Below are positions 10,924 to 21,477 of a stretch of DNA of 64,000 bases, one piece after another. Position 1 is the stretch's first letter. Each line of letters begins with the position of its first letter. The stretch comes from Linnemannia hyalina. Its lineage: Eukaryota; Mortierellomycota; Mortierellomycetes; Mortierellales; Mortierellaceae. The notes beneath the pieces are model-generated. The model ran no database searches and had not been told where the DNA came from. It was given only the letters and a program-made list of their open reading frames with translations. The translations under genes and the position numbers were made by a program. The DNA lies in the NCBI GenBank assembly GCA_019671135.1, contig JAHRHY010000002.1, positions 1,550,001-1,614,000 on the forward strand, in the 5' to 3' direction.

Positions 10924-12406
10924 TGATTGCGTTGATGAGAGAATGTTGGAATGAGAGAATAAAAGGCGGATGAGGGCGGGAAAGAGGATAAGGATGAGTT
11001 TCGAATGCAAGTTGACAAAAAAAAGATAGAAGAGAGTGAGAGAAAACGGGAGAGTAAAGGGAAAAGACACAGAACACCCAGCGGAGTGTGTATTGTTCCC
11101 ATTCGTTACTTTTGATTGCATGCTGGAGAAGAACCTTCTTCGATGGAGTAACCTTTTGCATTTGTGGTCCCGTTACTTCGTCCCTGTGTTACATTTGTAT
11201 CCGCTGTCCTCTCTCTGTGTTCATCAAAGATCAACCTTTGTGTTCACAAAAACGATGCCTGTGGAACATCTTCCTCCTTTTCCTCTTTCACCACAAGGGA
11301 GTGTCGTCCTGGACAAATAACGACACATAATGTTCCCTCATCGGACCCCGCAAACATCGACAACAGGATAGTGAAGACTAAAGTATATACCTTTAGAAGC
11401 AGCAAAATCTCTTGATGGCAACTACCGCTTGGGCCAATCGACAATGTATGGGCAGACACGATGCTCGACTTCAGTTGTCCCAACCTTACTGTACCTTCTC
11501 AGTCAAAGTCGTTGTAACAAGGCACCTATGTTTTTTTGTTGTTTTTTCTCACACAGAGAGGAACGATTGTGCTCACCAGAGGAAGACCAAGCCATGAAAT
11601 CTATGAGCACTTCGTGCGAGAGGTAGAGCCATCCGGAATACAATTGACCGGTTCATATTTGCACGTGCATCCAGCTACGTAGGATTCTTTTACATCGATC
11701 GCTTTTTGTTCTTCGGAACAACAGTCGACATACATTATGTACTATGTTACGACCATATCATCCATGGGATGCCAAATACTCAAGAAAGAAAGAAACTAGC
11801 ACTAGAAACTAGCAATTGAAAAGAGGGTTTGACACTCGTTATCGATGCAATATTGACCCATGATCATTAAACATCTTGGGTGAACGGTAGATTTCGGATC
11901 AAGACTTCTCTTCGATTGAGAGCAAAAAAGGCTGAGTTCGTAGCAACGTTGCAAACATACTTGTTGGATTGTACTATCTAGCCCTTGCTGAAAAGAAGAT
12001 ATGTGGACAGGTATCCTTTTCTGAGTACTGACTCGGGCATTGCTATCGCATGCACTTGTATAATACGCCCTTTTCCATTCATGGCCGAATGGTTAAGTCC
12101 CTTTGCCCTTTTTGTTTGTGTGGATCTTTCTTATCCGTGTTGTTACATGGTCAACGCCCATCCGTTAGTTTACTGCACGCACACTCACGACGCAATAAAT
12201 TTCTTAAAAACAAAAAAAAAAAGGTCAACGCCCATCCCACCTCATTTTCCTTTCGCATCTCTCTTTCTCGCTCATCAATTTTATCTTCATCCACTTTTTT
12301 CTCCATCCCCCTCCCTGTTCATCCTCGCCACACGACATCGTCTTCCCCTCCCGACATCCTTCATTCTCTCATCTCGCCACTCCGCATCAGGAAAGCAAAA
12401 GACATC
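10924..12406 (+). promoter_or_regulatory. Upstream region of copy C, shared with copy E
   Basis: Between pseudogene B and copy C. From about 11640 to the ATG it is homologous, with gaps, to the upstream of copy E (about 29160-30188). Shared landmarks are GCACGTGCATCCAG, GACCATATCATCCATGGGAT and GATATGTGGACAGGTATCC. The last 150 bases before the ATG are practically identical to those of copy E and differ from those of copy A, although the coding body of C matches A. The leader is CT-rich. No other gene was seen. Confidence 0.7.
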
Positions 12407-14482
12407 ATGGAGATTAACCCCGCAGTCACTTTTAAGCACGACCGTTCGATTATGTACGCCAAACGACCCAAAGTCCTCATTGTCGGCGCAGGACTGGCTG
12501 GACTCACCCTCGGCATGCTCTTGTACAAGGCCGGGATCCCTTTCGAGATCTACGAGCGTGCCGCAAAAGTCAAACCCCTCGGTAACACCTTGTTCCTGGA
12601 TTACTCTATTGATTCATCACTGATATCTGGTGACTGTATTTGTCTCAGTAGAGCTTCTTTCACCTAACCCCAACCCTCCGTGCTATAGGTTCGGCGATGT
12701 ACTTCAACTGCACCACCGCCAACCTCTTTAAGCAATGCGGTATTTATGAAGAGTTTGTCGCCCTAGGCAAATACGTCTCTTCTATCAAGATGTGTAACGA
12801 GAACCGAGAGCTCGAATTCTCAGTTGACTTCGAAGGACATGAAGAACTGTAAGAAACTGGCGTCTTTGATTCTTTCTTCTTGAACAACGAACACCTTGAG
12901 AATAAGAAACTAACACACGCCTATCGTCTTCTCTAATAGGTATGGTGCCAACGGATACATTGTTTCTCGACCTCTGATTTATGACCTAATCCTCCGCCAG
13001 ATTCCGGAAGAGCATGTTCACTTGGGAAAGAAAGTCCTCACCATGCAGCAAGGCGGCAACGGCGTCCTTATTCGCTTCAGCGACGGTAGTGAAGCTGAAG
13101 GTGACATCCTCGTCGGAGCCGACGGAGCCTACAGTGCTGTTCGTCAAGGGATGTACGAAAAACTAAAGAAGACGAACAAGCTCCCAGCATCTGATGCACT
13201 CCCACTTCCCTTCAGTACAGTCCGCCTTGTCGGCCAAACTCATCCTCTTTCTGCTGAAGAGTTCCCTGATCTAACAATCGACAAATCTCAATTCCGCAAC
13301 TTTATCGCAACTGACAAGATGTACACGGTAACTACTTTTTTTGGATGCGTCCAACCGTGTCCTACCACTCTTTTACCTTATCAACTCTAACGCCTATATC
13401 TTGTTCTTGTTATTCAATGCTAGTGGTCCACATCGACAACTGCTCAGAATACCGTGTGCTGGGGTGCGATTCTTTTCCTTGATGAGGAAACCAGCAAGGA
13501 CAATGACGCCTTCCGTAACTCGGAGTGGGGCCCAGAAGCTGCTGCAGCGATGTGTGAACAAGTCAAGGATTTTCCTATTATCAGCGGAGGCGACAAGATC
13601 CTCACTCTTCAAGACTTGATTGATCGTTCTCCCAAGGAGTTTCTCTCCAAGGTCATGCTGGAGGAGAAGGTCTTCAAGACCTGGTTCGATTGTCGCACGG
13701 TTCTCATTGGCGATGGTATGTTGTATTTGTCTATTTTCTTTTCACATACATTGTAAGCGACGCAGAACGTCTTCATCTCTAACTTTTTTCTGCGTGGTTT
13801 TCTGATTATGCTTTTTCTTTGGGTTTTGGATTTTAGCATGCCATAAGGTAGAGGCAACGATTCGTGTTATGAAATGATGAAGCATGTTACCACAGTTACT
13901 GAGAAACCACTGTGCTAACTTATCCTGTATTTTTCGCACTGCATCATAGTTCAACCCTGCTGGAGGAGTGGGTGCTGCCAACGCCATTCATGATGCCATA
14001 GCGTTGGCGAACGGCATCAATGGACTTCCCTTCCACCCTGTTGCTGATGAGATTGAAGCTGCATTCAGGGCCTACAAGGAGGAGCGCATCGATTGGGTTG
14101 AGAAGGCATTTGAGAACAGCAAAGCCTTCAGGACCATGGCAGGCCAGGTAAAAGAAAACCTTCTTGTTCTTTACCCCATGAGGTAATGTCTGTGTTGTAC
14201 AAGGTACAACGACCAGTGACTAATTCTGCTTTTGTTTTCGTCTCGACCCATCTCTAATGTACATAATAGTCTGTCTCGTCCAAGGTCACCCGGTATCTTG
14301 TGAAACATACGCCTCCATGGGTCATGCATAAATTCGAGCGTCGCCAGTTCATCCAACGCCCTCAGGCTGCCTTTTTGCCTCCAGCTGAGGACAAGGGTAC
14401 TGTCAAGACTGCGCCTCAACCTAGTTTGTCTATCAAGGCTCCTGAGGAGACCGAACAATCGAAAGCAACCCAAGCTGTGTAG
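12407..14482 (+). CDS. FAD-dependent monooxygenase, copy C
   Basis: Seven exons at a constant offset of 6120 from copy A: 12407-12581, 12689-12848, 12940-13327, 13424-13715, 13837-13847, 13950-14147 and 14270-14482; 478 residues. All FAD motifs are intact: GAGLAG, GADGAYSAVR and LIGDACHKFNPAGG. From about codon 5 to about 13640 it is nearly identical to copy A, introns included. From the fifth intron onward it matches copies E and I better (AIHDAIALANGI, IEAAFRAYK). Its tail begins SVSSKVTRYLVKHTPPWV. The 5' and 3' flanks are of the E type. This is the pattern expected from a gene-conversion tract copied between A and C. The enzyme class is as for copy A; the substrate is unknown. Confidence 0.9.
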
Positions 14483-14705
14483 AGAGAGAGAAAGAGAGAG
14501 AGAGAGAGAGCGAGCATGAGTTTATTTTTTCACTAATGCACTGGACAAGATCGTAGGCACCGGACAAGATCGTAGGCACCGATGAACAATAATACATCCA
14601 GATACTAATAACGCATACTTCTCGTGACCTGTCTCCCCAATGGCTTCTGCTACTTCATGTTGTGTGTTCGTCTCTTTTAAAGAGGCCTAATTGAGAGCAA
14701 TTGCA
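14483..14705 (+). repeat. Shared 3' flank of copies C, E and I
   Basis: Sequence after the stop is homologous to 32277-32510 (after copy E) and 43243-43385 (after copy I). It contains an interrupted AG run and a short unit GACAAGATCGTAGGCACC repeated twice in tandem (about 14545-14581). E carries two diverged units, I only one. The block shows that C, E and I are duplicates that include downstream DNA, unlike A. Confidence 0.7.
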
Positions 14706-15985
14706 TTCACCAGACAAAGCATGTCCTGTCATAGTATCTGTAGTCCTTGGTATCATGCGTTCGATTTTCACCATGATGATCACAGTTGAACGTCTTGCTG
14801 GCGGTTGCAGAGGAAGGCGAGCTGGTGGACGTCTTGTTGCGGCCGCGACGATCCTTGCGAAGGCTAGGGCGGCGACTTGGTCGTTAGTTGTTATTGTTGC
14901 CGTATTTATCGTTCTTGGAAGAGGGCACTTCTGGCTTGTCGTCAGAGTCGTCATCGAAGAGACTATATAGTCTCTTGAGCGAGTCATCAGGTCAGTCCAT
15001 TGTCGTGAGGGCAGTGAGGACATCACTGATCGAGTCCAACTTGACCTGGGACAAGGAGATGCCAGCGTTCTAGAGTGAACTTTTAATGAGGTTCAGCTCC
15101 ATGAAGGGAATGGCACCCATAATGCCAGAAAGAACGGTAATGCTGTTGTCATCGATTAGGTAAACGCGCACAGAGTGCTGGAGACATAGGGCGAAGTTAC
15201 GGTAGGACTCCTTGTTGCGACGGTTCGGAAGCGCTTCGTTGGTGTCAAGACACTGTCGATGAATGCGACCACGCACTCCTCCCAAGTAAGGGAGGAACTG
15301 TCACGTTGGAGAAGGGTATCGTTGAATTGCTGCCTGATTTGGTCGTCCTGAATGACTACGCGACGCTGCACCGACGAACATGGGTATGTCGCGCGGCTAT
15401 GCCAAGTTGAACATTTCCGGTTGTGTTTGTCTCTCCTATTCTCATAGAAAAGACCAACGCCACCTCCCGAGTTCCTCCAGACTGCTTTACAAAGGTGTCC
15501 ATCGAGCAGTCGGAGATGTCCAGATAACGCACATTCTCGTTCATCAACAGCATACTATGTCGTCCCGCCAATACAAAGTGCTCCGGAATCATAATACTGC
15601 AACTGTTGACAGATGGCCATCGCGCATAGAGCAAGCACCGGACATACTCCACAACAGCGCAGTAGTTGGCGGCGTTGCTATTTGTTGAAATATTTCGGCC
15701 TGAATGGCTCAGCTCCCCGTTTTAATCCCTCTCAACATGCTGGGCGCGAAGGATACCTCTCATAAGACTTTTAGCATACCTTCGTAGAGTTCTCGATGGG
15801 TTTGTAGGTTGCCACTGATTGTGAGGTATTGGGCTCTGTTGACTGTGCTTGCTGTAGTTTTTGAATGGTATTCGGGGCAGCATAGCCATGCTCGATTTTC
15901 TGTAGGGGTAAGGAGTATGTATTGTGCGCCGGCCATCTGATTGGAGAGACATTCTTCCAACAGCCTCATCCGCGTCCACATCTAA
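14700..15985 (-). mobile_element. Decayed retrotransposon gag-like relic
   Basis: Read on the minus strand, several frames with stops and shifts carry gag-like pieces. A segment with SLTWEECVVAFIDSVLTP (about 15230-15290) resembles the W..F core of LTR-element gag. It is followed by ALPNRRNKESYRNFALCLQ, then SLSQVKLDSISDVLTALTTM. A basic Ser/Arg linker ends in FNCDHHGENRTHDTKDY (about 14738-14788), like the Cx2HGxNxTHxTxxC zinc-knuckle-like end of Ty3-type gag with the last Cys replaced by Tyr. There are at least two in-frame stops. No polymerase region or LTRs were found nearby. Family assignment rests on motif resemblance only. Confidence 0.5.
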
Positions 15986-16480
15986 ATAATTAAAAAGTAA
16001 TATTTAAAACCCACATCATTTTACGTATAATTGAGCTTCTAAATTACGTCGAATCAAAAATAGGAACTTGCAACGGGCAAGGTCAATGGTTTCAAAGCTC
16101 CCTCGATGGGGACTCGATTTGATTTAACAGAAGGACGGGTCGCATTTCATGTCCATTTCGTGTGTCGTGGGGAGTAGATCTTCTTCGGTTAAGGAGGCGT
16201 CGGCTGGGTGGTATTGGTTTGGCATCATTTTGGCAGTGGGAGTTGACTCTGGTAGCCTGCTGGGCTTTGGCTCTGTCAACGTTTGCCCATGTTGGGTTGC
16301 TGTGAGTTGAGTGTACGTTGTCAAAGTAGTAGAAAGGGGGGGGGCGAGTTAGGGGGGGCTGAGAAAAAGTAAAAAAGGGGAGGGGTGAAAAGGAAGTGGG
16401 GAAAGAGAGAGAGAGAAAGAAAATGAGAGAAAGAGAGACGACTGAAGACAAAATGCAAGGAAAGTGAGCTCCTATATCCA
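15986..16480. other. Intergenic, pyrimidine-rich on the minus strand
   Basis: Between the gag relic and the LINE fragment. It includes a purine-rich run on the plus strand (about 16330-16450) that resembles a CT-rich leader for the minus strand. A short minus-strand frame (16124-16324) has no family resemblance and no supported gene. Confidence 0.35.
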
Positions 16481-16481
16481 C

Positions 16482-16865
16482 TTTTTTTTTTTTTGAGGCG
16501 GAAAGAAAGGATTTGCCTTGATGGGATTATTTTGTGCTATGGTTTTGTTGATTTCGCGAAGTATGGTGTGGATGATATCGCTACTGGATTGAGTGTTTTG
16601 GTGTAGAAAAAGGACGGTATTGGCTGTTGAAATACCAATGAGGCAACAAGCCAACCGTTGTGGGATAGTGATGTTGAATTGAGGTTTGATATCAAAGGTT
16701 GGAGGTTGGAAAGACAAGACTTTATCAAGGTCATCACCAAACCAAAGTATTTTGGATATGTGTTGCTTGAGGATTGTTTGCCATACAATGTACTTAGGAG
16801 CGCACTGAAAGATGTGATTCGCCTTGTCCTCGCGTCGCTCCAGCCATGCTACCTCCTTCCTTGAG
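16482..16865 (-). mobile_element. 5'-truncated LINE fragment with poly(A) tail
   Basis: On the minus strand a frame reads ANHIFQCAPKYIVWQTIL, the His-Cys-Trp spacing typical of the zinc-binding segment after the reverse transcriptase of LINE-type elements. It continues through FGDDLDKVLSFQPPTFD to FFPPQ. The frame runs directly into 13 A residues (T-run at 16482-16494 on the plus strand), as expected for the 3' end of a retroposed LINE. The element is truncated at its 5' side near 16865. No target-site duplication was evident by eye. It cannot be autonomous at this size. Confidence 0.5.
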
Positions 16866-17700
16866 CCTTCAATTTTGCATAGACTGCAGCCAATAGAATT
16901 GGACCTTCGCTCGCTCGCTTTGCAGCGAAAGAACCATCATACCCCTTAATTCGATCACCCCTCACTCACAGCTCAGGACTTTGCACAACTATGGTGTTAT
17001 CTCTGTCTGATTCTCCACTCTCCTTACCCTCAATTCCTCTTGCTTGTTCTCCTCCTTTCATCTGTTCATTGCTCCTTTCCCTTGCCTTTCTTTGATCACT
17101 CTACTTATATGTTGCCATCATTGTCTCGTATCTCTCAACCTTATAAGGCAACTGCCCATGCTCACAATCTCGTTAATAGTGCAAGTGATTTGTCAGGGTT
17201 CCATAGTCGCGTTTCGTCTTGTGCATTATTCTTTTCAGTACACATCCTCACAAACCATCCCCTTGTCCCTGTATTTACAGTCGCACGACGTCCCGAGTCG
17301 ACTCCAGCTTGACTTACAATTGCACTTTAAGAGAAGTACCCATCTTGTTTGCTGTTTTGTTAATTGTGCATTCTGGAGTGTTTTGCCATTTGCACTTGGG
17401 CTCTCTATCGACTCGGACAGCTGGTCCCTCTTACAAAAGAGCGGATGACTGCATCGAGAAGGTTACTATCACAGGGATGCATACTTTGTGTCTCAATAAC
17501 GTCGCAGATACCTCATTATGGGCGAGAGGGCTGCGACGCCGTGGGTAGTATGTTAGGTAGAGCACAGAAGACCAGCTTGGCCCTCGGAGCCGGAGGGTGC
17601 ATGTCTTCAGTTTTGCTTAGATTTTTTGTTTCGCGTTATTGTTTATGTGCTTCACATTCAGTGACTATATTTCTAATTGTGCGAGTCCCGATAGATCTCA
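16866..17700. other. Intergenic or decayed upstream part of the next gene
   Basis: CT-rich sequence with several short frames on the plus strand and no recognisable domain. It may contain the promoter and first exons of the damaged gene that follows. Confidence 0.3.
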
Positions 17701-19789
17701 AGTCGACGCACCCTTTCAGCTCGGCGAAGCTGCCGAACACGTTCTATTTCGTCCGCACACACCCCAATCGATATGATTCAGTCGACTACTTTCGGACATG
17801 CAGTGGTCTAAAGGCAGCGGACAGAGGGAAACTCCATGGATACTGGGCCTACGCCTTACGAACCCTTCTAGACTCACCACTACAGAAATTCGGAGACAGT
17901 GGCAATAGGCTGCAGGCCACGTGGAGCTCGCCAGACAAGGGTCTGGGAGGATTTTGGGAGGAGCTTGAGAAGGCCGAGTCCGCCAGTGATATCTTGAAAT
18001 CCTCCAGTGTGAAAATTCGGAAGCGCTCACTCCGGTCCGCAGAGCGGAACATCCTCAGTGCAATTGATGCTATAGATGAAAGTGAATACTTGTACCTTTA
18101 TTAATACCTGAAAATTAAGTGACATTCGCTGATAATGAATGTACCACTGACCACACGTTCCTTCAACGCTCAGATACCAACAAGAATAGCAGGCTTGGCA
18201 AAGGCGACGAGTCCCAGCAGCTGGTAAAGAAAACAAAGAGGCCATCCAGGTTCCGTCCATAAGCGCAAAGCGTCATGTGTGGAGGGCCAAGATGTCAGGA
18301 TTCAAGCAGCTGAGGTCCAAGATGTCAGGGTTCACGAGGTTCATGACAATGCCGCGGTCTAGGACGAGAAGGGTGATATGCGTCAAGACGATGTCGGAAT
18401 CAAGGACGATACAAGTCAACAGGATGTCCATGTGGATTCCAAGGAACTCTTGTCACAAAAGTCGACCGAGTCAGAGTGCGAGCTGTCGCGTTCTACCTTT
18501 TATCTCACAGGAAACAGCAGCGCGGATTGCTCGGAGGCGCCCTGGACGCCTTGGCTCGTGAACCAACAAGACTTGGCACCGAAGCTGTGGCGATATCGGG
18601 AAGCCATTCTTGAAAAGGCTCTACGCCTCGAGCTATTGTGGGATCCACAGAAAAAATGTACGTGAACTCGCGCGATGCATAAATGATTCTTCTTGGACGA
18701 CTACTATCCAACACGCGCATACGCGCAGCACTTTCCTACTTTGATAGGGTCATCAGTCACATCTATTTTTTCGAAAGAATGACTGGATTGGTTCATTGTT
18801 CGCGTCCGTGGGTGCTCAGAATTGGGCGACTATTACATCCTCAACTATTTACCAAATGATGGATGGCCCCGCACTTGCTGACATTGGTCATTGAGATCAA
18901 CCATCTGGCACATCCTGAAGTTGAAGAGCGAACCTTGGACTGGACCGGTCCTCGTGACGTTAAGAAGACCCTTGCAGGACTACTTGCGGATGATTTCCTG
19001 TGGAAGAGACCACCTTTCAACGAGCACGAATTCCTGAGTCACATATTCTACCCCTTGATCAAGTCGATCATCTGCAGCGTGGGCTCCAGTATAGGCAGAT
19101 GGTTCGTACGAAGCTTGACTGCAAGCAAATCTGGACAGTATAAACAGCCATGCAAGACTATCATTAGCATATTTATTCTTCATAATAAGGGTAGGGCTTT
19201 CCCTCCCAGCAAGAAGAGAAAAAGGGATCTCATCGAGGACTCTCGCGGTAGGCGCCCAGACTTCTTTCTACAAACAGCGTTGCCTAGCAAGATGTGCCAT
19301 CTTTTCTTCATAGAGGGAAAAAGGGAGCATCAAGGCTCGGCGGTTCAGGTCCATCTCGAAAAACTAGCTATGTTAATGAAGGATTATATCGACGACATGC
19401 ATACCCAAGGCGTTGGCACATCCAAGATTAAGGTGATCGGCTTGGTTACCGCTGGTAAGCATCGTGCCCTTTAGTAGAAAAGCCTTATTGTGCTATGTAT
19501 CTCTGAATGATTGATGATACCTCGCCCCATTCGATATTTAGGTTCAGAGGAACGATTATACACAATGTGTCTCGAAGCAAGAGGGATCTATGTGATGCGT
19601 CTGCTGTCGGTCGTCTATGCACCAAGGCCTCAGTACGATCTCTATGTGATGGCATCAACAATCAACACTTCCATGAACGTGTGGGAGCGACTGCATCGAA
19701 TCATTTCCGATATATCTTGTGGTCAAGGCGAGGCATTGGATATAACACGTCCTGGGTATCACACGCCTACGCGAGTATATAAAGCCTGA
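17700..19789 (+). pseudogene. Damaged gene with a PD-(D/E)XK nuclease-like C-terminal domain
   Basis: Several coding segments align in order. The first (to about 18070) contains KLHGYWAYALRTLLDSPLQK. An acidic linker (about 18370-18500) contains an in-frame TAG just before it. Next comes WTPWLVNQQDLAPKLWRYRE (18538-18597), then a frame change near 18860. The best-preserved exon (18863-19454) runs NEHEFLSHIFYPLIKSII, GRRPDFFLQ, FFIEGKRE; Asp of RPD and E-G-K fit the D and ExK of the PD-(D/E)XK fold. It splices at 19455/19541 into 19542-19789. This is the arrangement of large, poorly described Mucoromycota families and some CRN-type effectors. No P-loop is visible. Activity is doubtful given the frame breaks, though an unusual exon structure is possible. 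Confidence 0.5.
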
Positions 19790-20344
19790 TTTCTTCAACC
19801 TGTTCTATCGTACTATAAACCCCTTGCACTATTAAAAGGGTCGGATTGGCGACTGGATTCGTCGCACGAATCTGTAATGTGCATTAGACCCAGTTTAGAG
19901 GCTTCCTTCGTTTGCAAGTCGTAGCTATAAGGCTAACCATCCCAATAACACTCTTACTCGTATCTGTCTTTGAGTTGCTCTGGAAGACAAAAGCATGTTC
20001 GGAAAAAATTCACAGGCCAGGAAGGCATGCACGCGAACAAGGCTGACTCTTTTCCAATCGAGTCTATCACCAGTTCATCTCTCTTCGCCCAAACACACTC
20101 ACCCAATATCACATCCTCCCTGCCTCTCACCCCTCCTGTCGAAATCTTTCATTGATTCCCTCACCTTCATCGTCCCCCTTCTTTATATATTTACGCCTCA
20201 ATTATTTCTTGTCAATCCAATCGTTTTAATTTTGACATTTTCCTGATCGTGCGCCAGACTTGAGCGGGTAAGGGCTAGTGTTTTGCGCTCACTCTTTAAG
20301 AACGCTTCAAGAACGAAGACAAAAAAAGTGTTGTCCTACAACAG
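19790..20344. other. Intergenic
   Basis: No gene recognised. A CT-rich stretch spans about 20060-20180 and short frames have no support. Confidence 0.4.
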
Positions 20345-20469
20345 TGGAAGAACGTGAAAGAGAGAGCAGACGTGTGTGGACAGACACACAACACTAAAAC
20401 AAACCACAGGTTTTGTGATATTTACAATCACAACAAGAATTTTCTGTTTGGGGCATCACGTACACAGCT

Positions 20470-20880
20470 CTACACAGATTGAGTGGCTGAGATTTCCTCG
20501 TTTTCTACTGGCGCTTCAACAGACAGACTGGGCTGCTGTGCAGATCGAACACGACCGGTATCTTTGATCAGTGGCAAGAACGCTACCTGAGGACGGTAAC
20601 TGCAAGTCTTTTCCTGGAAGCGCTGGAAGAGTCAAGCGGGGATGTGTTTTGCGAAAAATCTGGGGAACTTGGACGCCATCGACTATTGCTGTTTCACCAA
20701 GACAAAGATGAGAAGAATGAAAAAGGGTGTAAAAACGAACTAGTTAACACATGCGAGAATACCCAAGGGGTCATAGAACTGATCAATGTGCGCAATTGGT
20801 TGCGGGTCCATCGTTACCTGTCCCATCATAATTCTGTGCACGTTGCTGGAGTCAAAAGCCTCCTGGAAACGCAGTTTGAG
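20470..20880 (-). pseudogene. Monooxygenase C-terminal fragment (copy B')
   Basis: On the minus strand, the end of exon 6 (FDSSNVHRIMMGQ with a GTAACG donor at about 20816) and a complete exon 7 tail ending in a TAG at 20472-20470 are preserved. The tail keeps YRPQVAFLPL and QPSLSVEAPVENEEISATQS. Nothing upstream of about 20880 resembles the family, so only about the last 100 codons remain. A stop lies in the exon before the tail (HIPA*LFQ). It is the truncated partner of the B 3' end and lies downstream of copy D in the same orientation. Confidence 0.75.
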
Positions 20881-21477
20881 GCGGGACGGATCCTGTCGTG
20901 ATCATGAATAAGGGTTTTTTTTGGATACCATGTAATATTATTGACTCGTTGGTATTGCACAGTAATCTTCTGGTTAAGAGTGCAAATATTACAGAATGAG
21001 GGGTGGTGGTTACAGAGGAAGGTGCCAAAAATGGCAGGCTGCATAAGTGAGCAAGAACAACAAGTTGACCAGAAGAATCGGCGTTTGTGACAATGGATAA
21101 TGAAAATTATTGCGACATGTAGATCAAAACAGAGTTTTGTCCACACCGCCCTTTCATACCCACTAACCCGACTGCTCATTTTGCTTTGTCCATAGTATGA
21201 GAGATAACGGGTGAGTGAGAATGGGGTGCAAGAGACGAACTCGTCCGCCAAGCGAGCAAGCCGTATCAGTATATAGCAAACTTTACACCTTGCCAGCAAT
21301 CATGTCCTAACGTAAGGTAGACCATAATCGTGAATCAATGACCCTCAGGTCTTTCTTGTCATTTCACTCTAGTGTATTCGCCTGGCAAGAGATTTAACGA
21401 TGGTTTATTAAAGATTATTATAAGGTATCATTCGTATCAGCGCTAACAGGGTAACAAGCGGATGGCAATTGGAGTAC
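20881..21477. other. Intergenic downstream of copy D
   Basis: A T-rich stretch at 20914-20921 and generally AT-balanced sequence. A minus-strand frame (20826-21299) has no recognisable motif. Nothing else seen. Confidence 0.35.

Noticed and set aside
16092..16481. Minus-strand 129-codon frame
   Set aside because: Starts in a CT-rich, leader-like stretch; no family resemblance and no clear start.
17364..17700. Possible N-terminal exon of the PD-(D/E)XK-like gene
   Set aside because: The frame is open but the residues are not convincingly protein-like and no splice junction could be fixed, so the feature was started near 17700.
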